Below, piece after piece: positions 19,765 through 28,208 of a stretch of 64,000 nucleotides of DNA (position 1 is the first letter of the stretch; the number at the start of each line of letters is the position of its first letter). Origin of the DNA: Paenarthrobacter aurescens (GTDB lineage Bacteria > Actinomycetota > Actinomycetes > Actinomycetales > Micrococcaceae). The translations under genes were made by a program, and so were the position numbers. The notes beneath the pieces were generated by a model. The model was given only the letters and a program-made list of their open reading frames with translations, was not told the origin of the DNA and did no database searches. Location of the stretch: assembly GCF_025421775.1 (NCBI RefSeq), contig NZ_JAOEFX010000005.1, positions 310,001 to 374,000 of the forward strand, given 5' to 3'.

Positions 19765-20949
19765 TTAGGCCTCCGAATACGGGATGAAAGCGGACACGCG
19801 GAAACCGCCGCCCTGTTCAGGGCCTGCGTCCAATGAACCATCGTAGAGCGAGACGCGCTCGCCCATTCCCCGCAGGCCGTTACCGCCTCCTGCCGACGGC
19901 GGGTCAGCAGCGGCGCCCCGGCCGTCGTCGACGATGTCCAGTTGCAGGCCGCGGGCCTGCCACGTCAGGGTGACGGCCGCCGTCGCCTTCGGCCCGGCGT
20001 GTTTCATCACATTGGTGAGGGCTTCCTGGATGATCCGATAGGCAGTGAGCTCGGCGCCGGCGGGTAGAGCGCGGCGCGGTACACCGCTTTGTTCAAACGT
20101 GACTTGAAGCGTGGCAGCGCGGAAGCCGAGCAGGAGCTCGTCCAGATCTGAAAGCCGGGGTTGCGGGCGGGTGGGTGAGTCGTCGTCGGAGCGGAGGACC
20201 CCCAGCAGCCTTCGCATTTCACCCAGTGAGTCCCTTCCCGTGGCGGCAATGGTTGCCAGCGCTTCGGTGGCGAGTTCGGGCTTGGCGGCGGCTGCATAAC
20301 GGGCGCCGTCCGCCTGGGTGATGATGACTGACAGCGAGTGGGCCACGATGTCGTGCATTTCACGCGCGATGTGGGAGCGTTCGTCGGCAGCGGCCAGTTT
20401 CCGCTCCTGCAACTGTTCCACTTCCATCCGACGGGTACGGTCTTCCAGCGCCTGGAGCTGCAGCCGGCGGACGCGCGTGAGGTCGCCCAAGGTCCAGCTC
20501 ACCAGCACCAGCATCCAGATCAGGACCGTGTAGAGCGTTCCGATGGTGAGCCCCATGATCCCCGACTCGGCAGTACTGGAATATTCGCGCGTGGTCAGCA
20601 TGATGCCACCCAGCATGCCGGCCACCAGCACCGTCCGGCTGGCCCAGGCCGGTCCGTAGGCGGCGGTTGCATAAATGACGAGCGGGACTGCGATCTGGCC
20701 CGCGACCGGCTCGGCGCCCACTGCCCATTGAATGAGGCATACAAGAATGACGACGCCGGCGGCCACGGCGGGGCGCGTGCGTCGCCATGCGAGGGGCAAC
20801 AGGAGGCTGCAGGACAAGAGAAAGAGCCCTGGTCGATCTGCGAGCAGATAGACCGGACCGAAGAGGAGGATCAGCAGGCACGTTGCCGTCATGTCCACTG
20901 TGAAGCGGTTGATCCGGAACCATTCGTATATAGCGTGCCTTCTGTCCAC
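19765..20949 (-). CDS. Sensor histidine kinase, HisKA_3 (NarX/DesK-like) family
   Basis: 394 residues, GTG start with TAGAGT (minus strand, 20961-20956) six bases upstream, so probably leaderless. Five or so hydrophobic segments occupy residues 20-155 with hardly any extracytoplasmic loop, so the signal is probably sensed in the membrane. The phospho-acceptor His199 is in [16 protein letters not shown]; the ATPase domain has the N-box [10 protein letters not shown] and the G-boxes DDGRGA and [11 protein letters not shown]. Kinase, regulator and ABC genes form one minus-strand unit, divergent from leuB with 124 bases between starts. Confidence 0.92.
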   Translation of the reverse strand: MDRRHAIYEWFRINRFTVDMTATCLLILLFGPVYLLADRPGLFLLSCSLLLPLAWRRTRPAVAAGVVILVCLIQWAVGAEPVAGQIAVPLVIYATAAYGPAWASRTVLVAGMLGGIMLTTREYSSTAESGIMGLTIGTLYTVLIWMLVLVSWTLGDLTRVRRLQLQALEDRTRRMEVEQLQERKLAAADERSHIAREMHDIVAHSLSVIITQADGARYAAAAKPELATEALATIAATGRDSLGEMRRLLGVLRSDDDSPTRPQPRLSDLDELLLGFRAATLQVTFEQSGVPRRALPAGAELTAYRIIQEALTNVMKHAGPKATAAVTLTWQARGLQLDIVDDGRGAAADPPSAGGGNGLRGMGERVSLYDGSLDAGPEQGGGFRVSAFIPYSEA

Positions 20950-21023
20950 GCTAAGACTCTATGCGCTCGGAAGCGCCCCGGCATCATGCCGTGGTCTGAC
21001 GTCCCGGACGGTTTGGTGTTCGC

Positions 21024-21073
21024 AGAATGAGACGATTTTGACCAGCATGTGGATTGCTTGGCTAGATAGACCT
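21024..21073 (+). promoter_or_regulatory. leuB promoter, leaderless, with candidate NdgR half-site
   Basis: TTGACC (21038-21043), 19 bases, then TAGATA (21063-21068), which ends five bases before the leuB ATG; no ribosome site is present. AGAATGAGACGATTT (21024-21038) overlaps the -35 and shares its TGAGACG core with the leuC/ndgR region. Confidence 0.55.
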
Positions 21074-22126
21074 ATGAGTGCAACGTCCATCAATCTCGCT
21101 GTCATCCCGGGCGACGGCATTGGCCCCGAGGTCATCGCCGAAGCCGTCAAGGTCCTCGAAAAGGCTGTCGCCGTAGAAGGCGTCTCCCTTGAGCTGACCA
21201 ACTACAAGCTAGGTGCCCAGCACTGGCTGGAGACCGGCGAGACCCTTCCGGACGAAGTCCTGGCAGACCTGCGCACCCGCGATGCCATCCTCTTTGGTGC
21301 TGTGGGAGCGGCCCCCGGTGACACGCGGATCCCCTCCGGGATCATCGAACGCGAGATGCTGCTCAAGCTCCGATTCAGCCTGGACCACTATGTAAACCTG
21401 CGTCCGTCCCGCCTCTACGGAACGGTCGGCAGCCCCTTGGCGAACCCCGGCACCATCGACTTCATCGTGGTCCGCGAAGGTACCGAAGGTCCCTACGTGG
21501 GCAATGGCGGCACCCTGCGCGGCGGCACTCCCCACGAGGTGGCCACCGAAGTCTCCCTCAACACTGCCTACGGCGTTGAGCGCGTTGTCCGTGACGCCTT
21601 CCGCCGTGCCAGCGAGCGTCCGCGCAAGCATGTCACGCTCGTCCACAAGCACAATGTGCTGGTTTTCGCCGGACACCTGTGGAAGCGCACGGTAGAGGCC
21701 GTGGCCCAGGAGTTCCCCGAGGTCACCCACGACTACCTGCACATCGACGCCGCCACCATCTTCATGGTGACCGACCCTTCACGCTTTGATGTCATCGTCA
21801 CCGACAACCTGTTCGGAGACATCCTCACCGACCTCGCCGCTGCCATTACCGGCGGTATCGGCTTGGCGGCATCGGGCAACATCAACATGGACCGCACAGC
21901 ACCCTCCATGTTTGAACCCGTCCACGGCTCAGCTCCGGACATCGCCGGTCAGCAGAAAGCCGACCCCACTGCGGCCATCCTCTCCGCAGTGCTCCTCCTG
22001 GACCACCTTGGCTACACCACGGCGGCCCGAAAGATCGAGGCGGCAGTAGTCGCCGACGTCGAGAGCCGTACCGGCGAGCCACGCAGCACAGCTGCCATTG
22101 GTGACGCTATTGCGGCGGCACTTTAG
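21074..22126 (+). CDS. leuB: 3-isopropylmalate dehydrogenase
   Basis: 350 residues starting [20 protein letters not shown], the conserved family N-terminus; the open frame extends upstream but without conservation. It oxidises and decarboxylates 3-isopropylmalate to 2-oxoisocaproate in leucine synthesis, with NAD+ and a divalent metal. The substrate-binding region [18 protein letters not shown] and metal-site motif [20 protein letters not shown] are present, as is the [20 protein letters not shown] stretch (read as [12 protein letters not shown]). It is leaderless by promoter position and 119 bases ahead of ilvE. Confidence 0.96.
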   Translation: MSATSINLAVIPGDGIGPEVIAEAVKVLEKAVAVEGVSLELTNYKLGAQHWLETGETLPDEVLADLRTRDAILFGAVGAAPGDTRIPSGIIEREMLLKLRFSLDHYVNLRPSRLYGTVGSPLANPGTIDFIVVREGTEGPYVGNGGTLRGGTPHEVATEVSLNTAYGVERVVRDAFRRASERPRKHVTLVHKHNVLVFAGHLWKRTVEAVAQEFPEVTHDYLHIDAATIFMVTDPSRFDVIVTDNLFGDILTDLAAAITGGIGLAASGNINMDRTAPSMFEPVHGSAPDIAGQQKADPTAAILSAVLLLDHLGYTTAARKIEAAVVADVESRTGEPRSTAAIGDAIAAAL

Positions 22127-22245
22127 GCCCAATACTCAGGCGTAAGCTTGTGTTGAATTATTTACCTGCTTCCCTGGTCCATCGCTGAACCACACCCTTT
22201 TTGGGGCCCGGTTCGCCCTGCCAGGTAGCTGACTGTGGAGGAAAC

Positions 22246-23358
22246 ATGACTCAGACTGCCCATGGCGTCGAATTCAGCCAGCAGCTTTCGGAAACACCGA
22301 AGTCTGCTGAGGAGCGTGCAGCCGTCCTGGCGAACCCAGGCTTCGGCGATTACTTCACCGACCACACCGCCGTCGTCGACTACAAAGTTGACGCCGATGG
22401 CAATGGCGGTTGGCAGAATGCCCGGATCGAGCCCTACGGACCCATCTCCCTGGACCCTTCGGCCGCGGTCCTGCACTACGGCCAGGAAATCTTCGAGGGC
22501 CTCAAGGCCTACCGTCACGCTGACGGTTCCGTCTGGACCTTCCGGCCCGAAGCCAACGCTGCGCGCTTGAACAAGTCCGCGCGTCGCCTCGCCCTCCCGG
22601 AACTGCCCGAGGAGTACTTCCTGGGAGCCATCCGCGAACTCGTGCAGGCTGATAAGGAATGGGTTCCGTCCGGCGACGGGGAAGCCCTGTACCTTCGTCC
22701 GTTCATGATCGCCACGGAGGCGTTCCTCGGTGTCCGGGCTGCCCGCGAGGTGTCCTTCCGCGTCATCGCTTCCCCTGCCGGCAACTACTTCGGTGGAGAA
22801 CTGAAGCCGGTCTCCATCTGGATCTCCCGTGAATACGCACGCGCAGGCCGCGGCGGTACGGGCGCAGCGAAGTGCGGCGGCAACTACGCAGCCTCCTTGA
22901 TCGCACAGCAGGAAGCCGAAGCGAACGGTTGCAAGCAGGTCCTCTTCCTGGACCACTTCAATGACGACGCCGTGGAAGAACTCGGCGGCATGAACGTCTT
23001 CTTTGTCATGAAGGACGGTTCGCTGGTCACTCCCGCCCTCAGCGGCACCATCCTCGAGGGCGTCACCCGGATGTCCGTTATCCAGGTGGCCAAGGACATG
23101 GGCCGCGAGGTCTCCGAACGCAAGATCACCCTCGACGAGTGGCGTGACGGCGTGGCTTCCGGTGAAATCGCCGAGGTCTTCGCTTGTGGCACTGCAGCCG
23201 TGATCACCCCGATTGGTGTCCTCAAGGATGCCACCGAGTTCATCGGCTCAGCTGACGCCAAGGCCGGCGAGACCACCATGGCCATCCGCGAGCAGCTTCT
23301 GGGCATCCAGACCGGCAAGGTCGAGGACCAACATGGCTGGCTGACCCGGCTGGTCTAG
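22246..23358 (+). CDS. ilvE: Branched-chain amino acid aminotransferase
   Basis: 370 residues; ATG at 22246 with TGGAGGAA just upstream. It transfers the amino group between glutamate and the 2-oxo acids of Val, Leu and Ile, the final step of all three pathways. Fold-type IV PLP enzyme: catalytic Lys209 in TGAAKCGGNYAASL, plus LHYGQEIFEGLKAYR and the C-terminal FACGTAAVITPIG phosphate-binding motif. The length matches the group II bacterial/eukaryotic-like BCATs of actinobacteria. It ends at a hairpin terminator. Confidence 0.96.
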   Translation: MTQTAHGVEFSQQLSETPKSAEERAAVLANPGFGDYFTDHTAVVDYKVDADGNGGWQNARIEPYGPISLDPSAAVLHYGQEIFEGLKAYRHADGSVWTFRPEANAARLNKSARRLALPELPEEYFLGAIRELVQADKEWVPSGDGEALYLRPFMIATEAFLGVRAAREVSFRVIASPAGNYFGGELKPVSIWISREYARAGRGGTGAAKCGGNYAASLIAQQEAEANGCKQVLFLDHFNDDAVEELGGMNVFFVMKDGSLVTPALSGTILEGVTRMSVIQVAKDMGREVSERKITLDEWRDGVASGEIAEVFACGTAAVITPIGVLKDATEFIGSADAKAGETTMAIREQLLGIQTGKVEDQHGWLTRLV

Positions 23359-23393
23359 TCTTTAGGACTGTCTGACACAACTGAAAACGCACG

Positions 23394-23434
23394 ACGGCGG
23401 CCTTTCCTTGGTAGACAAGCGGAAGGGCCGCCGT
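23394..23434 (+). terminator. Hairpin terminator after ilvE
   Basis: ACGGCGGCCTTTCC (23394-23407) pairs with GGAAGGGCCGCCGT (23421-23434), 14 bp with one G-U pair and a 13-base loop; the following bases are TCTGCTTCCC, only weakly T-rich. Confidence 0.65.
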
Positions 23435-23448
23435 TCTGCTTCCCGCAT

Positions 23449-23676
23449 GCTCTCTCACCTCTCGTCGCTTTTTTGCGGATGCTCTCTCACCAATGGGCGC
23501 CTTTTTGCGGATGCTCTCTCACCTCTCGTCGCTTTTTTGTGGATGCTCTCTCACCTCGTGTGGGAGGCGCTCTAATCGGCGACGACGGCACTACAGCCGG
23601 GTGACGGCGTCGGGCCTTTTGAGGGTGGTTTGGTGAGAGAGGGATGGCTGGATGGGGGTGATTGGTGAGAGAGCGT
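23449..23676. repeat. 32-bp tandem repeat plus inverted copies of the GCTCTCTCAC core
   Basis: Units start every 32 bases at 23449, 23481, 23513 and 23545, each opening GCTCTCTCAC; the first and third differ at one base, the second keeps the core and the TTTTTGCGGAT end, the fourth decays after about 13 bases. The unit ends in CGCTTTTTTGCGGAT, a T run after a possible stem. Inverted copies lie at 23633-23641 (partial) and 23665-23676 (GTGAGAGAGCGT). They fill most of the 341-base gap between ilvE and the next gene, and match the metG-side repeats at 15551-15662. Confidence 0.85.
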
Positions 23677-23699
23677 CGCTTCGGTGTCAAGATGGGACA

Positions 23700-24515
23700 G
23701 TGACTTCAGAATCAATGGCGACCGCAGGCAACTCTCCAAGCGACGGCGACTCTTCCCTGCAGCGCAGCAGCGACCTTACTCGCTTCCGGTTGGCTCCCAA
23801 CCCGGGGCCGATGAGTCTGGACGGTACCAATTCCTATGTCATTGGGGAGCCAGCCTCGGGCCACGTGGCTGTGGTGGACCCGGGCCCGGAAGACGAACAG
23901 CACTTGACGGTGTTGGCAGCGGCAGGCGTTGTGGACGTTGTGCTCATCACTCACCGGCACGCCGACCATACCGAGGCGTCAGCGCGTTTCCATGAACTCT
24001 CCGGGGCGCCGGTCCGCGCGGTATTGCCTGAGCACTGTCACGGCGGCGAACCTCTCACGGACGGTGAAGTCCTGATGGCTGGAGGCGTCGAAATCCGAGT
24101 GGTGGCGACCCCGGGCCATACCTCTGATTCGGTCTGCTTCCACCTCCCCGGCGACGGCCCGCATGGCTCGGTCCTGACAGGCGACACCATCCTGGGCCGC
24201 GGCACGACGGTTCTGGATTATCCCGACGGCAGGCTGGGGGACTACCTTGCGAGCTTGGATCGTTTGGAAGCCTTGGGACCCGCGATCCTCTTGCCCGCGC
24301 ACGGCCCGGCGCTTGCGGCTCTGGATGAGAAATGCCGCGAGTACCGCGCCCACCGGGAGCAGCGCCTCGACCAGATCAGGGCAGCGCTGGAAAACCTGGG
24401 GCAGGATGCCCCGATCGCTGCGGTGACCGATGCCGTATATCCCGACGTTGACCCATCGGTCAGGTGGGCGGCCGAGACTTCCGTCGCAGCGCAGTTGGAT
24501 TACCTTCGCAGCTAG
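23700..24515 (+). CDS. Metallo-beta-lactamase-fold hydrolase
   Basis: 271 residues from the GTG at 23700; CAAGAT at 23688-23693 ends six bases before it, fitting a leaderless start. An ATG 15 bases later is an alternative. The zinc motif THRHADH gives His85, His87, Asp89 and His90; further ligands are in TPGHTSDS, TGDTILG and the LLPAHGP His. The layout resembles LACTB2/glyoxalase II-like hydrolases, including a C-terminal helical part (HREQRLDQIRAAL). Substrate unknown; family members act on thioesters, RNA or lactams. The FAH-family gene follows after 23 bases. Confidence 0.88.
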   Translation: MTSESMATAGNSPSDGDSSLQRSSDLTRFRLAPNPGPMSLDGTNSYVIGEPASGHVAVVDPGPEDEQHLTVLAAAGVVDVVLITHRHADHTEASARFHELSGAPVRAVLPEHCHGGEPLTDGEVLMAGGVEIRVVATPGHTSDSVCFHLPGDGPHGSVLTGDTILGRGTTVLDYPDGRLGDYLASLDRLEALGPAILLPAHGPALAALDEKCREYRAHREQRLDQIRAALENLGQDAPIAAVTDAVYPDVDPSVRWAAETSVAAQLDYLRS

Positions 24516-24538
24516 GGCCTGACTGTAGGCTTGAGCCC

Positions 24539-25315
24539 ATGCGTATCGCCCGGTTTGTAGTTGATTCTGATCCCCTTTACGGCGTCGTTGAAGGCGAGCC
24601 CGGCAGTGAGGAAATCACTGTCATCAACGGCGACCCCTTCTTCAACGGTGTTGAACGTACCCATGTGAAGCACAAGCTCGAGGACGTGCGGCTCCTCGCG
24701 CCCATCATTCCGCGCAGCAAGGTCATTGGCGTAGGCCGGAACTTTGCCGAGCACGCCGCCGAACTCGGCAATGAGGTTCCGCAGCAACCACTGCTCTTCC
24801 TCAAGCCCAACACCTCGGTGATCGGTCCCAACGATCCCATCATCCTTCCCGAATTCTCGGAGGAGGTTTCCTTCGAGGCCGAGCTCTGCGTTGTCATCGG
24901 CCGCATCTGCAAGGACGTTCCCGAGGACCGCGCGGATGATGTCATCTTCGGCTACACCTGCGGCAACGACCTCACTGCCCGCGACGTCCAAAAGACCGAC
25001 CTCCAGTGGGCCCGCGCCAAAGGCTTCGACACCTCGGCGCCGCTCGGCCCGTGGATCGAAACCGAGCTCGACCATGAAGACCTGTCCATCCAAGGACGCC
25101 TTAACGGTGAGCTCCGCCAGGACGGCAGCACCAACCAGATGATCCGGGGCGTCCGCGAGCTCGTTTCGATCGTTTCGCACGCCTTCACCCTGCTCCCGGG
25201 GGATGTCATCATGACCGGCACCCCGGCCGGCGTCGGCCTGGTCAGCGAGGGCGACCGCTTTGAGGTGGAGATCGAAGGCATCGGCCGGCTTTCCAACCCG
25301 GTGGTCCGCCGCTAG
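24539..25315 (+). CDS. Fumarylacetoacetate hydrolase (FAH) family protein
   Basis: 258 residues; TAGGCT at 24526-24531 lies seven bases before the ATG, so leaderless. The FAH C-terminal domain covers roughly residues 60-255, with the metal-binding residues in EFSEEVSFEAELCVVIGR (Glu-x-Glu pattern and later Asp in YTCGNDLTARDVQ) and GDVIMTGTPAGVG. Family members hydrolyse or decarboxylate 2-oxo-ene diacids, or decarboxylate oxaloacetate; this one is of the short actinobacterial type commonly found just before gltX. Exact substrate cannot be given. Confidence 0.9.
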   Translation: MRIARFVVDSDPLYGVVEGEPGSEEITVINGDPFFNGVERTHVKHKLEDVRLLAPIIPRSKVIGVGRNFAEHAAELGNEVPQQPLLFLKPNTSVIGPNDPIILPEFSEEVSFEAELCVVIGRICKDVPEDRADDVIFGYTCGNDLTARDVQKTDLQWARAKGFDTSAPLGPWIETELDHEDLSIQGRLNGELRQDGSTNQMIRGVRELVSIVSHAFTLLPGDVIMTGTPAGVGLVSEGDRFEVEIEGIGRLSNPVVRR

Positions 25316-25339
25316 GCGCCCAGCCACACGCCAGTCCTC

Positions 25340-25383
25340 GACGGCGGCGCGCGCCTTTCATACGAAAGGTGCGCGCCGCCGTC
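25340..25383. terminator. 20-bp hairpin between FAH gene and gltX
   Basis: GACGGCGGCGCGCGCCTTTC (25340-25359) pairs with GAAAGGTGCGCGCCGCCGTC (25364-25383) over 20 bp with one G-U pair and a four-base loop ATAC. No T run follows. Confidence 0.75.
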
Positions 25384-25438
25384 GGGCGCTTCCAGCCGGA
25401 AAACCAAAGCGATGCCAAGCGGTAAAGTTGGAACCACT

Positions 25439-26959
25439 ATGACTACTGCTTCTGCGTCGAACGCTGCCCCCAGCGCCATCCCTGCCGTCAACGCCGAGAC
25501 TCCGGTCCGCGTCCGTTTCTGCCCGTCACCCACGGGAACGCCGCACGTTGGCCTGATCCGCACCGCCTTGTTCAACTGGGCCTATGCGCGCCACACCGGT
25601 GGCAAGCTGATCTTCCGCATCGAGGACACGGATTCTGCCCGTGACAGCGAAGAGAGCTACCACCAGCTCTTGGATGCCCTCAAGTGGCTGGGCATCAACT
25701 GGGATGAGGGCGTAGAGGTTGGCGGACCGCACGAGCCATACCGGCAGTCGCAGCGTGGCGATATCTACCAGGACGTCATCGCCAAGCTCAAGGACGGGGG
25801 ACACGTCTACGAGTCCTACTCGACCCCGGACGAGATCGAAGCCCGCCACAAGGCAGCCGGCCGTGATCCGAAGCTGGGCTACGACGGCTTTGACCGCCAC
25901 CTCACGGAAGAGCAGCTGGCCCAGTTCAAGGCCGAAGGCCGGGAAGCTGTACTGCGCCTCCGCATGCCGGACGAGGACCTGACGTTCAACGACCTGGTCC
26001 GCGGCGAGATCACGTTCAAGGCCGGCTCCGTGCCCGACTTCGCAGTGGTCCGCGCCAATGGTGCCCCGCTGTACACCCTGGTCAACCCGGTGGATGATGC
26101 GCTCATGGGGATCACCCATGTGTTGCGCGGCGAGGACCTCCTGAGCTCCACCCCGCGCCAGATCGCACTGTACCGCGCCCTGTACGCCATTGGCGTTGCG
26201 GAGTACATGCCGGAATTCGGCCACCTTCCGTACGTGATGGGCCAGGGCAACAAGAAGCTTTCCAAGCGTGACCCCGAGTCCAGCCTGTTCCTGCACCGCG
26301 AGCGTGGCTTCATCCCCGAGGGCCTCCTCAATTACCTGTCCCTGCTGGGCTGGTCGCTCAGCGCAGACGAGGACATCTTCACGGTGGAGCAGCTGGTGGC
26401 CAACTTCGACATCCACGATGTCCTGGGCAACCCCGCGCGCTTCGACATCAAGAAGGCAGAAGCCATCAACGGAACCCACGTTCGCATGCTCGCCCCCGAG
26501 GATTTCAAAGAACGCCTGGTTCCCTACCTCCGCGCTGCCGGCTTCGTGGGGGAAATCCTCACGCCGCGGCAGGAAGAGATCCTGGCAGAGGCAGCTCCGC
26601 TGGTTCAGGAGCGTATTACCCTCCTGGGCGAGGCTCCCGAGATGCTGGCTTTCCTGTTCAAAGCCGACGATGCCATTGACGTTGCCGATGATGCCCGCAA
26701 GGGACTCCCTGCCAACCTGGAAGAGGTCCTGGACGCTGCCTTGGCTGCGCTGGAGCCTATCGATGAGTGGAACGCCGAGAACATCCAGACGGCGCTCAAG
26801 CAGGCCCTCGTGGAAGATCTGGGCATCAAGCCCCGGGCCGCGTTTGGACCCGTGCGAACGGCCATCTCAGGCCGCCGTATCTCCCCGCCGCTGTTCGAGT
26901 CGATGGTGATCCTCGGCAAGGATTCCTCACTGGCCCGCGTTCGCGCTTTCCGCGGCTAG
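25439..26959 (+). CDS. gltX: Glutamyl-tRNA synthetase
   Basis: 506 residues from the ATG at 25439; a TAAAGT -10-like box at 25423-25428 leaves a leader of only a few bases. It charges tRNA-Glu (and probably tRNA-Gln for later amidation, since this group usually uses GatCAB; no glnS is seen here). Class I signatures: [20 protein letters not shown] (HIGH variant PHVG) and KKLSKRD (KMSKS variant). The first ~20 residues are an Ala/Ser extension. It is notable that tRNA-Gln and tRNA-Glu genes lie about 0.9-1.1 kb downstream. Confidence 0.96.
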   Translation: MTTASASNAAPSAIPAVNAETPVRVRFCPSPTGTPHVGLIRTALFNWAYARHTGGKLIFRIEDTDSARDSEESYHQLLDALKWLGINWDEGVEVGGPHEPYRQSQRGDIYQDVIAKLKDGGHVYESYSTPDEIEARHKAAGRDPKLGYDGFDRHLTEEQLAQFKAEGREAVLRLRMPDEDLTFNDLVRGEITFKAGSVPDFAVVRANGAPLYTLVNPVDDALMGITHVLRGEDLLSSTPRQIALYRALYAIGVAEYMPEFGHLPYVMGQGNKKLSKRDPESSLFLHRERGFIPEGLLNYLSLLGWSLSADEDIFTVEQLVANFDIHDVLGNPARFDIKKAEAINGTHVRMLAPEDFKERLVPYLRAAGFVGEILTPRQEEILAEAAPLVQERITLLGEAPEMLAFLFKADDAIDVADDARKGLPANLEEVLDAALAALEPIDEWNAENIQTALKQALVEDLGIKPRAAFGPVRTAISGRRISPPLFESMVILGKDSSLARVRAFRG

Positions 26960-26973
26960 CAACGGAAGCAGTC

Positions 26974-27711
26974 ATGGCTATCGCAAGTTCTTTCGGCACG
27001 ATCCGCGGTGTCCTGTTCGACATCGATGACACCCTGGTGGACCTTGAGTACGCCATGACAACGGCACTGCGCGACGTCAGCGAACATCTCCTGCCCGGCC
27101 TGGACCAGGCCGGGTGGGTGAAGTTCGGGCGTATCTTTACGCACGAAACCACTCACTTCTACGACCGTTACCTGGCCGGAGAGTTGACGTTCAACGAGCA
27201 ACGACTGCTCCGCGGCAGGGCTGCTTTGGGACACTTTGGCGTGGAGCTCGACGACGGCGAGGATGCGCAGGCTTGGGTTACCGAGTATCACCAGCGCCAG
27301 ACGGCGTACGTGCGGGCCTTTGACGATGTGGAAGGAGTGCTGGACGCACTCGATGCCGCGGGCGTCCCCTATGGAGCCGTCAGCAATAACGTGCACGACT
27401 ACCAGCGGGCCAAGCTGGACGGCGCCGGCCTGTCAAGGATCAAAATCCTGGTGGGAACGGACACGGTGGGCGTGCCCAAACCGGATCCGGCCATCTATCT
27501 TGAAGGTGTGCGCCTCCTTGGGACACATCCGGGGGAGACCCTCTACGTTGGCGATAACCGGCTCCTCGATGCCGACGGTGCAACGGCAGCCGGCCTGGTG
27601 GGAGTGTGGCTTAACAGGACCGGGGAAGTAGTGGAAGAGTTCAGCGGACGCCAGGTGGATTCCCTCTCGCGGCTTCTGGTGGCGGCTCCCAGCAGCGCCA
27701 GATCCATGTGA
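26974..27711 (+). CDS. HAD-superfamily hydrolase
   Basis: 245 residues, ATG at 26974, 14 bases after gltX. HAD motif I FDIDDTLVD supplies nucleophile Asp16 and Asp18; motif II is the Ser in GAVSNN; the motif III Lys lies in GVPKPDPAIYLEG; motif IV is YVGDNRLLDADGA. The helical cap between motifs I and II makes it a subfamily IA enzyme (phosphoglycolate-phosphatase-like). The substrate is unknown; it probably dephosphorylates a small metabolite. It likely shares the gltX transcript. Confidence 0.88.
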   Translation: MAIASSFGTIRGVLFDIDDTLVDLEYAMTTALRDVSEHLLPGLDQAGWVKFGRIFTHETTHFYDRYLAGELTFNEQRLLRGRAALGHFGVELDDGEDAQAWVTEYHQRQTAYVRAFDDVEGVLDALDAAGVPYGAVSNNVHDYQRAKLDGAGLSRIKILVGTDTVGVPKPDPAIYLEGVRLLGTHPGETLYVGDNRLLDADGATAAGLVGVWLNRTGEVVEEFSGRQVDSLSRLLVAAPSSARSM

Positions 27712-27732
27712 TGCAGGTAACGGCTTCCCGAT

Positions 27733-27761
27733 TTGTGCAGGTGGCAAGACTCCGGTAGAGT
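27733..27761 (+). promoter_or_regulatory. Promoter for the tRNA-Gln/tRNA-Glu genes
   Basis: TTGTGC (27733-27738) and TAGAGT (27756-27761) with a 17-base spacer, about 76 bases ahead of tRNA-Gln. Spacing and position fit a housekeeping promoter. Confidence 0.55.
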
Positions 27762-27837
27762 CATTACTCGTGCTGAGGGGCACGGAGGGAAAAGCTGAGG
27801 GAAACTGAAGCGGGGAACTCCGGTCCAAAAGTCACTT

Positions 27838-27909
27838 TGGGATATGGTGTAATTGGCAACACTACGGTTTCTGGTACCGTCATTCTAGGTTCGAGTCCTG
27901 GTATCCCAG
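27838..27909 (+). tRNA. tRNA-Gln (anticodon CUG)
   Basis: 72 bases with discriminator G. Acceptor stem TGGGATA (27838-27844) pairs with TATCCCA (27902-27908); the anticodon arm is ACGGT-TTCTGGT-ACCGT, giving CTG; the T arm holds GGTTCGAGTCC. CCA is not encoded. All arms pair by eye. Confidence 0.95.
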
Positions 27910-28037
27910 CTCTGAAAATCCGCGTGAATACGCTGGAAATTCGGAACCTCCAAGCCGCTGAAGCGATTTGGAGCGAAGCTGAAAGTATGAAATACTCATT
28001 CAGCTTGATCGCCGGAAACGGCGACAAAAAAGTGCAA

Positions 28038-28110
28038 GGCCCCATCGTATAGCGGCCTAGTACGCCGCCCTCTCACGGCGGTAACGCGGGTTCGAATCCC
28101 GCTGGGGTCA
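28038..28110 (+). tRNA. tRNA-Glu (anticodon CUC)
   Basis: 73 bases with discriminator A. GGCCCCA (28038-28044) pairs with TGGGGTC (28103-28109, one G-U pair); anticodon arm CCGCC-CTCTCAC-GGCGG gives CTC; T arm GGGTTCGAATCCC. CCA is not encoded. 128 bases of spacer separate it from tRNA-Gln; nothing else was recognised in the spacer. Confidence 0.96.
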
Positions 28111-28115
28111 CAATG

Positions 28116-28153
28116 AATCCCCCGGAACCCATGTTCCGGGGGATTTCTTTTTG
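28116..28153 (+). terminator. Rho-independent terminator of the tRNA unit
   Basis: AATCCCCCGGAAC (28116-28128) pairs with GTTCCGGGGGATT (28133-28145), 13 bp, four-base loop, then TCTTTTTG. It starts six bases after tRNA-Glu. Confidence 0.9.
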
Positions 28154-28208
28154 CCCTTTGCGCGCTGCCCGGCGCTCGTGCCCGGGAACTGGCTGGCATG
28201 ATGATGCT

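Noticed and set aside
23449..23560. Possible CRISPR array (regular 32-base periodicity)
   Set aside because: The 32-base units are contiguous with no unique spacers, and no cas gene is present.
25439..28110. Functional link between gltX and the nearby tRNA-Gln/tRNA-Glu genes
   Set aside because: They have separate promoters and an intervening HAD gene; proximity alone is not evidence of co-regulation.
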